This document shows positions 16,785-25,425 of a stretch of 64,000 nt of DNA, piece after piece (the first letter of the stretch is position 1; each line of letters begins with the position of its first letter). Both the position numbers and the translations under genes were made by a program. The stretch comes from Paenibacillus sacheonensis. Its GTDB lineage: Bacteria; Bacillota; Bacilli; Paenibacillales; Paenibacillaceae. The DNA is taken from contig NZ_JAAAMU010000007.1 in assembly GCF_009909195.1 (NCBI RefSeq), positions 248,001 through 312,000 on the forward strand. The letters are read 5' to 3'. The notes below the pieces were generated by a model. That model was not told the DNA's origin, ran no database searches, and saw only the letters and a list, made by a program, of their open reading frames with translations.

Positions 16785-17666
16785 TCAACCTTTCAGCGAA
16801 CCGACCATGACGCCTTTCACGAAGAACCGCTGCACGAACGGGTAGACGCACAGAATCGGAACCGTCGCGACCATGATCGTGGCGTACTTGATCGTCTCGC
16901 CGATCTGGAACCGGTCGCCCGCCGAGGTGCCCGTCGACATGCTGTCGGTCGAGTTGGAGATCAGAATCTCCCGCAGGATGAGCTGCAGCGGGAACAGATC
17001 CCTGCTCTTGATGAACACCGAGGCGTAGAACCAGCCATTCCACTTGTCGACCGCGTAATACAGGATCATGACGGCGATAACCGGCATCGACAGCGGGATG
17101 ATGATCCGGAACAGAATCGTGAAATGATTCGCGCCGTCGATCTTCGCCGACTCCTCGAGGCTGTCCGGAATGCCCATGAACGCCGTGCGCATGATGATGA
17201 GATTGAAGGTGCTGACCGCGAACGGCACGATCGTCGACCAGAGCGAGTCGAGCAGGCCGACGCCTTTCACGATCAGGTACAGCGGGATCAAGCCGCCGCC
17301 GAAAAACATCGTGAACACGATCAGGAACATGAACACGTTGTTCCACAGGACGTTCTTGCGGGACAGCACGTAAGCTCCCAGCGCCGTCATGAACAGATTC
17401 ACGATGACGCCGGCGATGACGATGAAGAGCGTGTTGCGGTAACCGTTCGCGATGCCCGGATTCGCGAGAACGCTCTTATACGCGTCGAGGCTGAAGCCGA
17501 GCGGCTTCCACAGAATGCCTTTGTACACGATCAACCGGCCGGCTTCGCTGAACGAAGCGAACAGCACGTACAACAGCGGGTACAGCGTAGCGACGACGAG
17601 CAGCAGCAAAATGGCGTATATCGCGACATCGAACGCCCGGTCGAAGAAGCCCGTTTCCGTTTTCAT
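16785..17666 (-). CDS. ABC sugar permease, LplC/YtcP type
   Basis: The 293-aa protein has six TM segments and the EAA loop ESAKIDGANHFTILFRIIIP, which contacts the ATPase. It is the carbohydrate-uptake-1 permease that pairs with the LplB-type protein 10 bp upstream. No ATPase gene lies in this locus; such importers usually borrow a shared MsmX-type ATPase encoded elsewhere. ATG 17666 follows AGGTG; a GTG three codons upstream is also possible. Confidence 0.9.
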   Translation of the reverse strand: MKTETGFFDRAFDVAIYAILLLLVVATLYPLLYVLFASFSEAGRLIVYKGILWKPLGFSLDAYKSVLANPGIANGYRNTLFIVIAGVIVNLFMTALGAYVLSRKNVLWNNVFMFLIVFTMFFGGGLIPLYLIVKGVGLLDSLWSTIVPFAVSTFNLIIMRTAFMGIPDSLEESAKIDGANHFTILFRIIIPLSMPVIAVMILYYAVDKWNGWFYASVFIKSRDLFPLQLILREILISNSTDSMSTGTSAGDRFQIGETIKYATIMVATVPILCVYPFVQRFFVKGVMVGSLKG

Positions 17667-17676
17667 CCTTCCCACC

Positions 17677-18600
17677 TCACCATAGGCTGCTCTTGCTCAC
17701 TCTTCGGCTAATAGCGTTAGCCGACACGAGCAGAATGAGATTGATTGCCGAATTGAACAGACCGACCGCCGAGCTGTAGCTCCAGCCGAACTCGAGCAGG
17801 CCTTTCCGGTACACGAAGGACGAGATGACATCGGCCGTCTCGTAAGTGACCGGGTTATACAGCAAAATGATTTTCTCGAAGCCGACATTGAGCAGATTCC
17901 CCATTCTTAATATCAACATGATCGCGATGGTCGGCATAATGCCCGGCAGCGTGATGTAGACGATCTGCTTGAACCGTCCGGCGCCGTCCATCCGTGCCGC
18001 TTCGTACTGCTCCTGGTCGATGCTCATCAGCGCCGCGATGTAGATGATCGACTCCCAGCCGATCCGCTGCCAGATCTCCGACGAGATGTAGATCGGGCGG
18101 AACAGCCCCGGCTTCTGGAGCATCGCCTGCCCGTCGTAGCCGAGCCAGGTGAACAAGCGGTTTATCAGGCCATCGGCGTTGGAGAAATCGGTGATGATGC
18201 CGCAGATGACGACCAGCGAAATAAAGTACGGCATGTACGTGATCGTCTGCACGACGCGCTTGAACATCCGGTGGCGCACCTCGTTGATGAGCAGCGCCAG
18301 AATAATGGGCGCCGGGAACTCGAACAGCAGCGAATACAGGCTGATGAGCAGCGTGTTTTTCAAGATGCGCACGAAGTAGTAGCTGCGGAAGAAATCCTCG
18401 AAATGCTTCAGCCCCACCCAGTCGCTTCCCAGAATGCCTTTCATCGGGGAATAGTCCTTGAACGCGATAAGCGCGCCGTACATCGGCGCATAATGAAACA
18501 CGACGTAATACGCGAGGACCGGCAGCATCATCAGGTACAAATATTTGTTCAGCATGAAATCACGAACGAAACGATTCTTGACCGTTGACGGTTGTGCCAT
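17677..18600 (-). CDS. ABC sugar permease, LplB type
   Basis: The 307-aa membrane protein has six TM segments, with HYAPMYGALIAFKDYSP in the first outer loop and the EAA motif (EQYEAARMDGAGRFKQIVYITLPG), both typical of LplB/polygalacturonan permeases. It lies 56 bp after the LplA-type binding protein and 10 bp before its LplC partner. GAGGTGAA precedes the start by 11 bp. Confidence 0.92.
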   Translation of the reverse strand: MAQPSTVKNRFVRDFMLNKYLYLMMLPVLAYYVVFHYAPMYGALIAFKDYSPMKGILGSDWVGLKHFEDFFRSYYFVRILKNTLLISLYSLLFEFPAPIILALLINEVRHRMFKRVVQTITYMPYFISLVVICGIITDFSNADGLINRLFTWLGYDGQAMLQKPGLFRPIYISSEIWQRIGWESIIYIAALMSIDQEQYEAARMDGAGRFKQIVYITLPGIMPTIAIMLILRMGNLLNVGFEKIILLYNPVTYETADVISSFVYRKGLLEFGWSYSSAVGLFNSAINLILLVSANAISRRVSKSSLW

Positions 18601-18656
18601 AACGCGATGCGTTCACCTCGATTCGGGGGAGAGAATGCCTTTCCCTCCCCATTCTC

Positions 18657-20339
18657 TTACCTGCTGTTGTAGCGTTCCAAGGCGGCCGTCTGGATCTCGA
18701 TCGCCCGGTCGAGGTTCAGCGACTTCATCTTCTTGAGGTAGTCGTCATACTTGTCGACCGGCTCGGTGCCGAGAATGATCTTGAGCGTCATCTCGTCCAC
18801 GAGCGTGTCGATATCGGTCATGATCGTCGCGTACTCCGAGCTCTCCTCCGGCGTTGGGGTAAGCGGCGGCAAATTGTACTTGGCCGCGTCGGTTTTCGCC
18901 CAGATGCCGATGGCATCGCGCTGCGTCTGAAGCGCGAAAAACTGCTCGGCGTACCGTTTGTCCTGGACGAACGGGCCGTTGTAGCTGCCGCGGGCGTACA
19001 TCGAGATCGCCTGCGCCGGCGCGAGCTTATCCGGATTTTTCAACAGCAGGTCGGTGTAAGTCGGATAGTCGTTCACCATGTCGTAGCTGACGCCTTTCGT
19101 GCCGAAGTTAAAGAACATATGGCCTTCCTCGCTGTAGCCGTAATCCAGCATGCGGACCGCCAGCTCCGGATCCTTGGCCGACGTAGTGACGGCGACCGTA
19201 CCTTCGGAGGAGTACGCCTGCTGGCGCTGGCCGAACTTCGGCGTATCGCCTTTCTTCAGCACCGGATACGGCGCGGCGACCAGCACGGCCTTCGAATCGT
19301 TCGCTTGGACGAGCGGCTGCCACTTCCCGATGCCGCCGCCCGCGTTGCCAACCGTAGCGCCGGTCGCGCCGGAAGCGATATTGCTGTCGAGCGCCTTGGA
19401 GTCCGCCGTCGCGGCGTTCTTGTCGATCAGTCCCTCCGCGTACCAATCGTGGAACAGCCGCAGGTACTCCTTGAACCCCGGCTCTGCCGGACCGAACTTG
19501 ATCTGGCCTTCTTCCTGGTAGAAGCCGCGATTCACGCCGAACGCGCCGATGAACGCGCCATTGCCCGACTCGTTGAAGAACCGCGGCTTGCTGACGAACG
19601 AGAGCGGCGCAGCAGCTCCTTTCTTCTCCTTAAATGCACGCAGCGTGTTCGTCCAGTCGTCGATCGTCTCGGGTACCGGCAGTCCGAGCTCGTCGAGCCA
19701 GTCCTTGCGGATGATCGGTCCCTGGAAGACGCGGAGGTACTCATCGCCGCGAATGAAAGGGAACGCGTAGTAGCTGCCGCTGTCGGTCTTGACCATTTTG
19801 TCGATATCGGGATGGTCCTGCAAAAATTTCTTCAGGTTCGGCGCGTTCTTGTCGATCAGATCGTTCAGCTTCAGAATATAGCCGTCTCCGATCGCTTTCT
19901 CCGGTCCGCCAGGGAAGCCCAGGAAGTTGTACTCGAGCATGTCCGGCAGATCGCCGGAGGCGAGCAGCACGTTGAGCGCTTCCTTCGTCTGGCCCGCGGG
20001 CGGCGAAGTGAATGCAAGCTTCACGCCGGTATTCTTTTGCCAATCCTGGAAGAACGGGACTTCATCGAGCGACGATTTGACGCCGATCAGATTGCCCGTG
20101 ATCTCGCCCCAGTACGTCAACGTCTTATCGGTCTTGATCGGATAAGCCGACGCTTCGCCTGACCCTGCCGGCGATCCGGCGGTTCCTTCTTCCGTCGTTC
20201 CGTTCCCCGTGCCTCCCGCGCTGCCGTTCGCGTTACCCGTGTTACCCGCGCTTTCGTTGTTGCCGTTGTTCGACGAGCAAGCCGCGAGCAGCGAGCCGAG
20301 CAGGACGACGCTCAAGCCGGAAGCCATCCATCTTTTCAT
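18657..20339 (-). CDS. extracellular solute-binding lipoprotein, LplA-like (first gene of importer operon)
   Basis: The 560-aa protein has a lipoprotein signal with Cys21 in LLAACSSN, an Asn/Gly/Ser-rich linker to about residue 70 and the LplA-type binding fold. It is the first gene of the importer operon and probably its primary receptor. Substrate is likely an unsaturated-uronate-containing oligosaccharide because of the GH88 enzyme (inference). ATG 20339 follows GGAGGGTG; an ATG 19 codons upstream would spoil the signal peptide. The 11336-13006 gene is a close paralog. Confidence 0.92.
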   Translation of the reverse strand: MKRWMASGLSVVLLGSLLAACSSNNGNNESAGNTGNANGSAGGTGNGTTEEGTAGSPAGSGEASAYPIKTDKTLTYWGEITGNLIGVKSSLDEVPFFQDWQKNTGVKLAFTSPPAGQTKEALNVLLASGDLPDMLEYNFLGFPGGPEKAIGDGYILKLNDLIDKNAPNLKKFLQDHPDIDKMVKTDSGSYYAFPFIRGDEYLRVFQGPIIRKDWLDELGLPVPETIDDWTNTLRAFKEKKGAAAPLSFVSKPRFFNESGNGAFIGAFGVNRGFYQEEGQIKFGPAEPGFKEYLRLFHDWYAEGLIDKNAATADSKALDSNIASGATGATVGNAGGGIGKWQPLVQANDSKAVLVAAPYPVLKKGDTPKFGQRQQAYSSEGTVAVTTSAKDPELAVRMLDYGYSEEGHMFFNFGTKGVSYDMVNDYPTYTDLLLKNPDKLAPAQAISMYARGSYNGPFVQDKRYAEQFFALQTQRDAIGIWAKTDAAKYNLPPLTPTPEESSEYATIMTDIDTLVDEMTLKIILGTEPVDKYDDYLKKMKSLNLDRAIEIQTAALERYNSR

Positions 20340-20434
20340 GTTTTCACCCTCCGTTGATTCGTATCGTAGCGAGAGGCCAGCCGGCGCTCTCTCCACTCCA
20401 GACTACCGGGCACGCCATCAACCGGATATGCGCA

Positions 20435-20502
20435 AAATCGCCAATGCGATGCCGATTTCATGCGCGGCCGCTGACGATTTCGCCAATGCAATCGACGATT
20501 TC
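20435..20502 (-). promoter_or_regulatory. direct repeat upstream of the sugar importer operon
   Basis: On the minus strand GAAATCG-n6-GCATTGGCGAAAT and GAAATCG-n5-GCATTGGCGATTT are about 41 bp (four helical turns) apart, 95-165 bp before the lplA-type start. AraC regulators usually bind such direct repeats, so this is a candidate site for the 13022-15355 protein. Confidence 0.45.
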
Positions 20503-20514
20503 GCGCCGGAACGC

Positions 20515-20542
20515 GAAAAAGGAGGGACCGGCGGTCCCTCCT
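20515..20542 (-). terminator. hairpin with T run on the minus strand
   Basis: AGGAGGGACC and GGTCCCTCCT arms have a 3-bp loop, and TTTTT follows on the minus strand. It stands between the serine hydrolase gene and the sugar operon and should stop transcripts coming from the right. Confidence 0.65.
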
Positions 20543-20635
20543 CTGAACGTAAGAAATGCAATGTATAAACGGATCCTTCGGAATTCATTAGGCTCCGACA
20601 GCAGCCGGTTTCGTTCAACGTGAACGCGGCCGGAC

Positions 20636-20873
20636 GTCTAACGCTTGTCAGCGGTGCTATTCCTCGAAAAATGCGGCTGCAAAAACGCTAACGCTTATCA
20701 CAGACGTTAGTTGGCGTAAAAAAGCCAATTTGCACGGTAAAGTTCCGCAATAAGCCTCCTGGCAATCACTAGCGCAATGAAATGGGCATTTTGAGCCGAT
20801 TAGGCTTTCGTACAACCGTTCGCGAAATGAAATGGGCATTTTGAGCCGATTAGGCTTTCGTACAACCGTTAGC
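20636..20873 (-). repeat. dispersed intergenic repeat, copy B (inverted, with one extra unit)
   Basis: Read on the minus strand it starts CTAACGGTTGTACG and ends GACAAGCGTTAGA, like copies A and C, but is 50 bp longer. The excess is one tandem copy of its first 50-bp unit. The gap 20340-21016 holds nothing else except the terminator and the AraC-type repeat. Confidence 0.7.
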
Positions 20874-20920
20874 GCAATGAAATGGCTATGTTGAACGAGC
20901 AGCCATTCGTACAACCGCCC
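20771..20920 (-). repeat. 50-bp tandem repeat, two near-identical units and one degenerate
   Basis: Units 20771-20820 and 20821-20870 are identical except for a few bases in their first six. Unit 20871-20920 keeps the length, the AATGAAATGG start and the CGTACAACCG end but differs in the middle. Confidence 0.9.
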
Positions 20921-21016
20921 GCATCCCGGCGTACCTGCCGGCGAATCCGACACTCGGCCTCTGTTTATACGCATGCGAAGAAGAAGCCAAGCGCGAACGA
21001 ATCGACGGGTTCTTCG

Positions 21017-22258
21017 TCAATCTTCGATCGCTTGATAGACTGTCGTCCAGAAATCGTGGATCAGCCGAGCCGAATCCGGGGTGGACATCCCGACCTGGGT
21101 GAGCAGGATTCCGGTAAGCTGGTTGTCCGGGTCGGCATAGGTCGAGGTGCCGCTGCCTCCGTCCCAGCCGAACTGGCCGATCGGCGCATAGTCGCCGCGG
21201 TAGGTGCGCACCGCCATCCCCATGCCCCATCCGCCGTGCTGCCCTTGGCCGTACGACACGTGGACGTTGTTGACGGCCATCGCGTGCCTCGCTGCTTGCT
21301 GCTCAGGCGTGAGCCGATTCGTGGTCATCAGCTCGACGGCGGGCCGGGACAAGATCCGTTCGCTTCCGTGCATCCCTTGATTCAACAGCATCCGAAAGTA
21401 GGCATGATAGTCATCGACGGTCGAAACCAGCCCGCCGCCGCCGCCCTGAAATGCCGGAGGCTTGCTGTAGCGTCCGCCTTCCGCCTCGTCCCACACGGTG
21501 AATTCTCCGGTCTGCGGGTTGGGAGCATAGAGCGGCGGCAGCCGGTCGACCTTGTCGGCAGTCACATGGAAGCCGGTGTCCTTCATGCCGAGCGGACCGA
21601 AGATGCGTTCGCGCAGGAACGCCTCGAACGATTGGCCCGTGACCCTGGCGACCAGCACGCCGAGCAGATCGTTGCTGATATGGTACTGCCAGCGCTCTCC
21701 GGGCTGGTACATCAGCGGAAGCGTGCCCAGGCGGCGCATCCACTCGTCCGGCTCGGGCATCGGCTCCGGCAGGTCGGGCGTGAGCCCCTGTTCGAAGATC
21801 TTGCCCATGATCGGCGTGCCGAGCGACGTCATATCCATGCCGAGCCCGAACGTCGAGGTCAACAGATCCCGCACGGTAATGGGTCTCCGCGCCGGAACGG
21901 TATCGTCGAGGGGTCCGTCGAGCCGCTTCAGTACTTGTCGGTCGGCGAGTTCCGGCAGCCATGTCTCGACCAGGTCATCCAGCCGCAGCCTGCATTCATC
22001 GAGCAGGATCATCGCCGCCGCGATCGTTACCGGCTTGGACGTTGAGGCCATTCGGAAGATCGTGTCCCGACGTACCGCCGCTCCGCCGTCATGGCGCATC
22101 GTGCCGATCGCTTCGACATGCGTCTCGCCGTTCCGGCTAAGCAAAGCAACGAGCCCGGGAATCTTCCCGGACTCCACGTGTCGTTCCAGTACGCCGCGCA
22201 ATCTGCGCAGCCCCGTATCGGTGAAGCCGGCGTTCTCGTGTTCCATGTTCTTTTGCAT
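21017..22258 (-). CDS. serine hydrolase, class C beta-lactamase/esterase family
   Basis: The 413-aa protein has the beta-lactamase-like fold with SxxK in MASTSKPVT (nucleophile Ser), the second motif Y-H-I/SND in WQYHISNDLLG, and a Gly-rich third motif near FGWDGGSGTS. No signal peptide is seen, so it is probably a cytoplasmic esterase or amidase-type enzyme rather than an antibiotic resistance factor. ATG 22258 follows GAGGGAAATCGC. It appears monocistronic. Confidence 0.85.
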   Translation of the reverse strand: MQKNMEHENAGFTDTGLRRLRGVLERHVESGKIPGLVALLSRNGETHVEAIGTMRHDGGAAVRRDTIFRMASTSKPVTIAAAMILLDECRLRLDDLVETWLPELADRQVLKRLDGPLDDTVPARRPITVRDLLTSTFGLGMDMTSLGTPIMGKIFEQGLTPDLPEPMPEPDEWMRRLGTLPLMYQPGERWQYHISNDLLGVLVARVTGQSFEAFLRERIFGPLGMKDTGFHVTADKVDRLPPLYAPNPQTGEFTVWDEAEGGRYSKPPAFQGGGGGLVSTVDDYHAYFRMLLNQGMHGSERILSRPAVELMTTNRLTPEQQAARHAMAVNNVHVSYGQGQHGGWGMGMAVRTYRGDYAPIGQFGWDGGSGTSTYADPDNQLTGILLTQVGMSTPDSARLIHDFWTTVYQAIED

Positions 22259-22481
22259 GCGATTTCCCTCGCTTTGCTGTTTTATCGGCGCGATCTCCGT
22301 CTTGGGGGCGAGACTTCACCGTTCGCATTACCACTTTCACCGTTCGCTCCATCCCTGCCATTCCATCAAGATGCTAGCAGGATATGCCGGATACGGCAAT
22401 GCGAATAAAGGCTTAATAATCGGTTGTCAAGTTTTGTCGATCATCGCTAGACACTCTAATGCCACCTATCTGCTCAAGAAT

Positions 22482-22511
22482 AAAGACCCGCAGCAACGGC
22501 TGCGGGTCTTT
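22482..22511. terminator. bidirectional hairpin in the 22259-22752 gap
   Basis: AAAGACCCGCAGC and GCTGCGGGTCTTT arms with a 4-bp loop. The flanking genes diverge from this gap, so the transcript it ends is not evident. Nothing else is recognisable in this 490-bp stretch. Confidence 0.6.
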
Positions 22512-22752
22512 ACGATCGATGCAAATGAAAACAAAACGCTTGCTCCACTAATTATCGCGGACCGCATGAACCCTTCACGGCCTGCGCGCAAAGGTCCTGA
22601 ACATGAGAAATAGTCCACCTGGTTCCAGCTGCGCCCGTATGTCCTGCCGGTCAGCCAGATAAAGCCCTCTACGCCATATAGCGTGATTTCCCCCCTCCCG
22701 GCATACAATAGGAATTAAAGCCTCTAAAAATCAGCTTGAGGAGATGAGTTCC

Positions 22753-22923
22753 ATGCATGCCGGAAAAGCGTTGCGGTTATTTTTAGTCGGCCTGGTTTTT
22801 GCCGTCGTGGCGATCGGTTTTTTGCCGTTCTTGGTCATCTTGGATTGGAGTGACCTCTATGGCGTCTCGGAGCAAACGCCGCCTTCTTTTCCCGTTGCCT
22901 TCCTTCAGAAGCTGTTTAAGTAA
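22753..22923 (+). CDS. small single-pass membrane protein
   Basis: A 56-aa open frame has a clear ribosome site (GAGGAG at 22738-22743, 9-bp spacing) and one long hydrophobic helix (LFLVGLVFAVVAIGFLPFLV) followed by a polar tail with PPSFPVAFLQKLF. An ATG nine bases upstream overlaps the ribosome site. I do not recognise the family. The start, helix and codon pattern make it a likely real gene, overlooked because of its size. Confidence 0.6.
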   Translation: MHAGKALRLFLVGLVFAVVAIGFLPFLVILDWSDLYGVSEQTPPSFPVAFLQKLFK

Positions 22924-23045
22924 CCTGTCGGCGCGAAGCGGACTTCCGGGCGCAACAGCCGGAAACCGGTCATCCCCTTGTCAAGCAGACAGATGAATAA
23001 GCGTGGCCAACCAGCGCGTATCGATCCCCATCGATGCGCGTTGTT

Positions 23046-23969
23046 TTAATTGGGCACGAGTTCCGCGTCAGCCATACTCGACGATTTCCGTACGGTCACG
23101 ATAACGCCGTCCGTGTTGTTGCCCGATAGTTCGTAACTGCCGATCGTGGGCACGTGCAGCGTCGTATTCGATGTTACCGGAAAATAATAGACGACGTACG
23201 TTTGGTTCCCGACGACCGCCGTGATCGATTGGCGCACTTTCAGTTCATGCAAGTATTCCTCGAATGCCCAATGATTCTCTTGCATGATCGCGCTGTGCGG
23301 AAGCCCGACGTAACGGAAATGCCATGGCTCGTCGATAACGTCCGTAATGTCCGTTTTATCCTCCGGATACCGGACGATAAACCCGTACTTCCAGGCGTTC
23401 TCCCGCAGCCATACCCCTTCCGGGGCGTCTTTCATCTGCGCCTTCGTCGAACCGATGTCGAGCGCCAGTCCCAGGCTGTGCTCGCTGTGTCCCGGAAGCG
23501 CCGCGATCTCGGGTCCCAATTGATCGTACAGGACCTGCTGCTCCTTGTCGTTCCGATAACCGCTGTTGATCAGAAAGTGATTGACGCCGACCTTGGCGGC
23601 GTCCTTGATCATCGCTGCGAACTTATGGGTCAAATCGGGCGACAGCCTGATCGAGTTGTCCAGCAAGCCGAAACCGTCCAGCAGCTCCTTATGCTGATAT
23701 AAGTTCACCGCTTCGGCGTCCGCATCGTTGGGCGGCACGGCGATTTGCTCGTTCACGAGCAGCAAGTCTCCCTCGTGCACCTGCCCCGCATCGACGGGGA
23801 TCGCAAGCTCGATTTTCGGCGGCGGGCCGGTTTCCTTAACCGGCGTATTCGGCTCGTTCCCGCTATCGGCTTGTTCCGTCGGCGGCTCGAAATCCGGCGG
23901 CGCCGTGAACCGATAGTAAAACACGGCCATCAACAGCAGCGCCGCAAGCAATAAAAACCACTTTCTCAT
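23046..23969 (-). CDS. VanY-type D-alanyl-D-alanine carboxypeptidase
   Basis: The 307-aa protein has an N-terminal membrane anchor (WFLLLAALLLMAVFYY), a Pro/Glu-rich linker and an M15B peptidase domain. Zinc motif SEHSLGLALDIG gives the His and Asp ligands, and EPWHFRYVG gives the third His and the catalytic Glu. The family trims the terminal D-Ala of peptidoglycan precursors outside the cell. No vanH, vanA or vanX lies nearby, so a housekeeping wall role is more likely than glycopeptide resistance. AGGAGG precedes the start. Confidence 0.9.
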   Translation of the reverse strand: MRKWFLLLAALLLMAVFYYRFTAPPDFEPPTEQADSGNEPNTPVKETGPPPKIELAIPVDAGQVHEGDLLLVNEQIAVPPNDADAEAVNLYQHKELLDGFGLLDNSIRLSPDLTHKFAAMIKDAAKVGVNHFLINSGYRNDKEQQVLYDQLGPEIAALPGHSEHSLGLALDIGSTKAQMKDAPEGVWLRENAWKYGFIVRYPEDKTDITDVIDEPWHFRYVGLPHSAIMQENHWAFEEYLHELKVRQSITAVVGNQTYVVYYFPVTSNTTLHVPTIGSYELSGNNTDGVIVTVRKSSSMADAELVPN

Positions 23970-24103
23970 TTCTTCGTTTCCTCCTTATGCTCTCTTTCTC
24001 TAGGTTAAAGAAACCAAGTTAAGATAAAGCGGCTGAAATTCTTAAAGATTCATAAAAACGACAGGGCCAAGTTCTTATTATAAACGGGAATGAAAATAAC
24101 GCA

Positions 24104-24128
24104 AAAAATAGCCGCAAGTGATGCGGCC
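24104..24128 (-). terminator. terminator of the NmrA-like gene
   Basis: GGCCGCA and TGCGGCT arms on the minus strand are followed by ATTTTTTG, about 70 bp past the stop. Confidence 0.7.
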
Positions 24129-24194
24129 ATGAATGTTTACTTGCCTTGCCTCGGCTCTGGTAAAACTTCTCCCGTACCTGCTGCTTCAACTCGA

Positions 24195-24896
24195 TTACTT
24201 ATGCTTGCTTTGAAAGGCTTCCCGCATGATCAGCTTCAGCATGCTTGGCTGAACCTCAACCGTTGCTACCGCTGCCGTCTTGCGCAGATACCTGTCGCTG
24301 GTTAGCTGCCGGAGCATGCAATTCGCCAAATCCGCCCTGGACGTAAACCTGCCTCGAATATGGTTTTCAGCCGTTTGGTAAGGCGTCACTTCCGGCGTTT
24401 CGAATAAACCGGAAGGTCGTATAATGGTCCAATCCAAATCTGAATTTCTGACTATCTCCTCCATCCGTCTCATATCCTCGTACAACGTCTTTCCGATCGT
24501 ATTGGTAATCATCGGCTGCACGATTCTCTCGAAGAAGAAACCTCCCTCGGGATCGACATGCGGTTCAGTCGCGCTGGAGCTCACGCATAGCAGGCGGCGA
24601 ACGCCAAAGCGGTTCATGGCATGCAAGATATGGCCGATGCCCTGCGAATAGACAGTAATGGGCTTGCGGCTGAATGGAACGCCAAGCGTAGATAGGACGG
24701 CCTCTTGCCCGGCAACCGCGTTCTCGACGGACTCGCGATGATACACATCGCCGCTCATCACGCGGAGATCCTCATGTTCGAGCGGGAATTGGTCCGGATG
24801 GCGGGTAATTGCGGTTACCGAATGCCCTTCCGCAAGCGCTTGGCGCGTCAACAGTCTTCCCGTCGGCCCGTTGGCTCCGAATATGGCGATTTTCAT
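24195..24896 (-). CDS. NAD(P)-binding NmrA/YwnB-like oxidoreductase
   Basis: The 233-aa atypical SDR has a Rossmann start (MKIAIFGANGPTGRLL) and an Asn/Ser-type core (RRLLCVSSSATEP) but no YxxxK, as in NAD(P)H-binding regulators and flavin-reductase-like proteins. The start follows GGAGAAACCAG and overlaps the upstream stop by 4 bp (ATGA), so it is coupled to the membrane protein gene. The pair lies behind a TetR-operated promoter. Confidence 0.85.
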   Translation of the reverse strand: MKIAIFGANGPTGRLLTRQALAEGHSVTAITRHPDQFPLEHEDLRVMSGDVYHRESVENAVAGQEAVLSTLGVPFSRKPITVYSQGIGHILHAMNRFGVRRLLCVSSSATEPHVDPEGGFFFERIVQPMITNTIGKTLYEDMRRMEEIVRNSDLDWTIIRPSGLFETPEVTPYQTAENHIRGRFTSRADLANCMLRQLTSDRYLRKTAAVATVEVQPSMLKLIMREAFQSKHK

Positions 24897-25294
24897 CTGG
24901 TTTCTCCTTCCGAGCGGCTCGTCGCAGCTTGTTTGGCAAGCGTGATGGCACTCCAAAACATAGCTACCGCGATCACCGGGTGAAGCGCGGAGAGGAATCC
25001 GATCCGGGACGACAGGCCGGCCGTGACGAACATTAAAACGACCATCGCCAATTGCTGAAAACCCTTCAATCGGTAAGAGAACGGCAGCCGCGCGATGAAC
25101 GAGAACACAATAACGATGACCGGGAAAACGATAAATACGCGCGCGAAATTCGTATGGGCAGCCCAGTCGGCTGCATCCACGAAAATCGCCATGCCGGCGA
25201 TAAATACTTGCGCCATGATCGCCAAAGCGAAAATTCGTGCCGTCAACTTAAGAAGAGATAAAACGCGCGCCTCCATTTGATTTCGAGTCGACAA
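24893..25294 (-). CDS. DUF6220-like four-helix membrane protein
   Basis: The protein of about 133 aa has four TM segments (IFALAIMAQVFIAGMAIFV, ARVFIVFPVIVIVFSFIA, LAMVVLMFVTAGLSS, IAVAMFWSAITLAK) and a short Arg/Ser tail. The family has no known function. I favour TTG 25294, which has AAAGGG ten bases upstream. ATG 25330 lies inside the TetR operator, near the expected transcript start, and ATG 25276 has no ribosome site. It is the first gene of a TetR-controlled operon with the NmrA-like gene. Confidence 0.7.
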   Translation of the reverse strand: MSTRNQMEARVLSLLKLTARIFALAIMAQVFIAGMAIFVDAADWAAHTNFARVFIVFPVIVIVFSFIARLPFSYRLKGFQQLAMVVLMFVTAGLSSRIGFLSALHPVIAVAMFWSAITLAKQAATSRSEGETR

Positions 25295-25315
25295 GGTATA
25301 TACACCCTTTCCTTT

Positions 25316-25391
25316 TGAGTGAGCGCACACTCATTACGAGATAGTGAGTGTGCGCTCACTCATCGTATCGGAACTACTCCTCCGTTGTCAA
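25316..25391 (-). promoter_or_regulatory. TetR-controlled promoter with paired palindromic operators
   Basis: Minus-strand promoter TTGACA (25386-25391), 18 bp, TACGAT (25362-25367). Directly over the expected transcript start lie two 18-bp sites, 25345-25362 and 25316-25333. They are exact inverted copies of each other (TGAGTGTGCGCTCACTCA and its complement), 11 bp apart, and each is itself an imperfect palindrome. The tetR gene is immediately upstream. Confidence 0.8.
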
Positions 25392-25425
25392 GAAGTAATC
25401 CTGGATTCACGACGCTGCATTGCTT

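Noticed and set aside
21017-22258. Antibiotic-hydrolysing beta-lactamase
   Set aside because: The protein lacks a signal peptide and reads like the esterase-type members of the family.
22466-22708. Eighty-codon minus-strand frame between the serine hydrolase and the small membrane gene
   Set aside because: It reads straight through the terminator hairpin at 22482-22511 and has no ribosome site.
23046-23969. Vancomycin-resistance cluster
   Set aside because: Only a VanY-type carboxypeptidase is present, with no ligase, VanH, VanX or matching sensor-regulator pair.
24893-25330. ATG 25330 as the start of the DUF6220-like protein
   Set aside because: It lies inside the TetR operator, beside the expected transcript start, and has no ribosome site.
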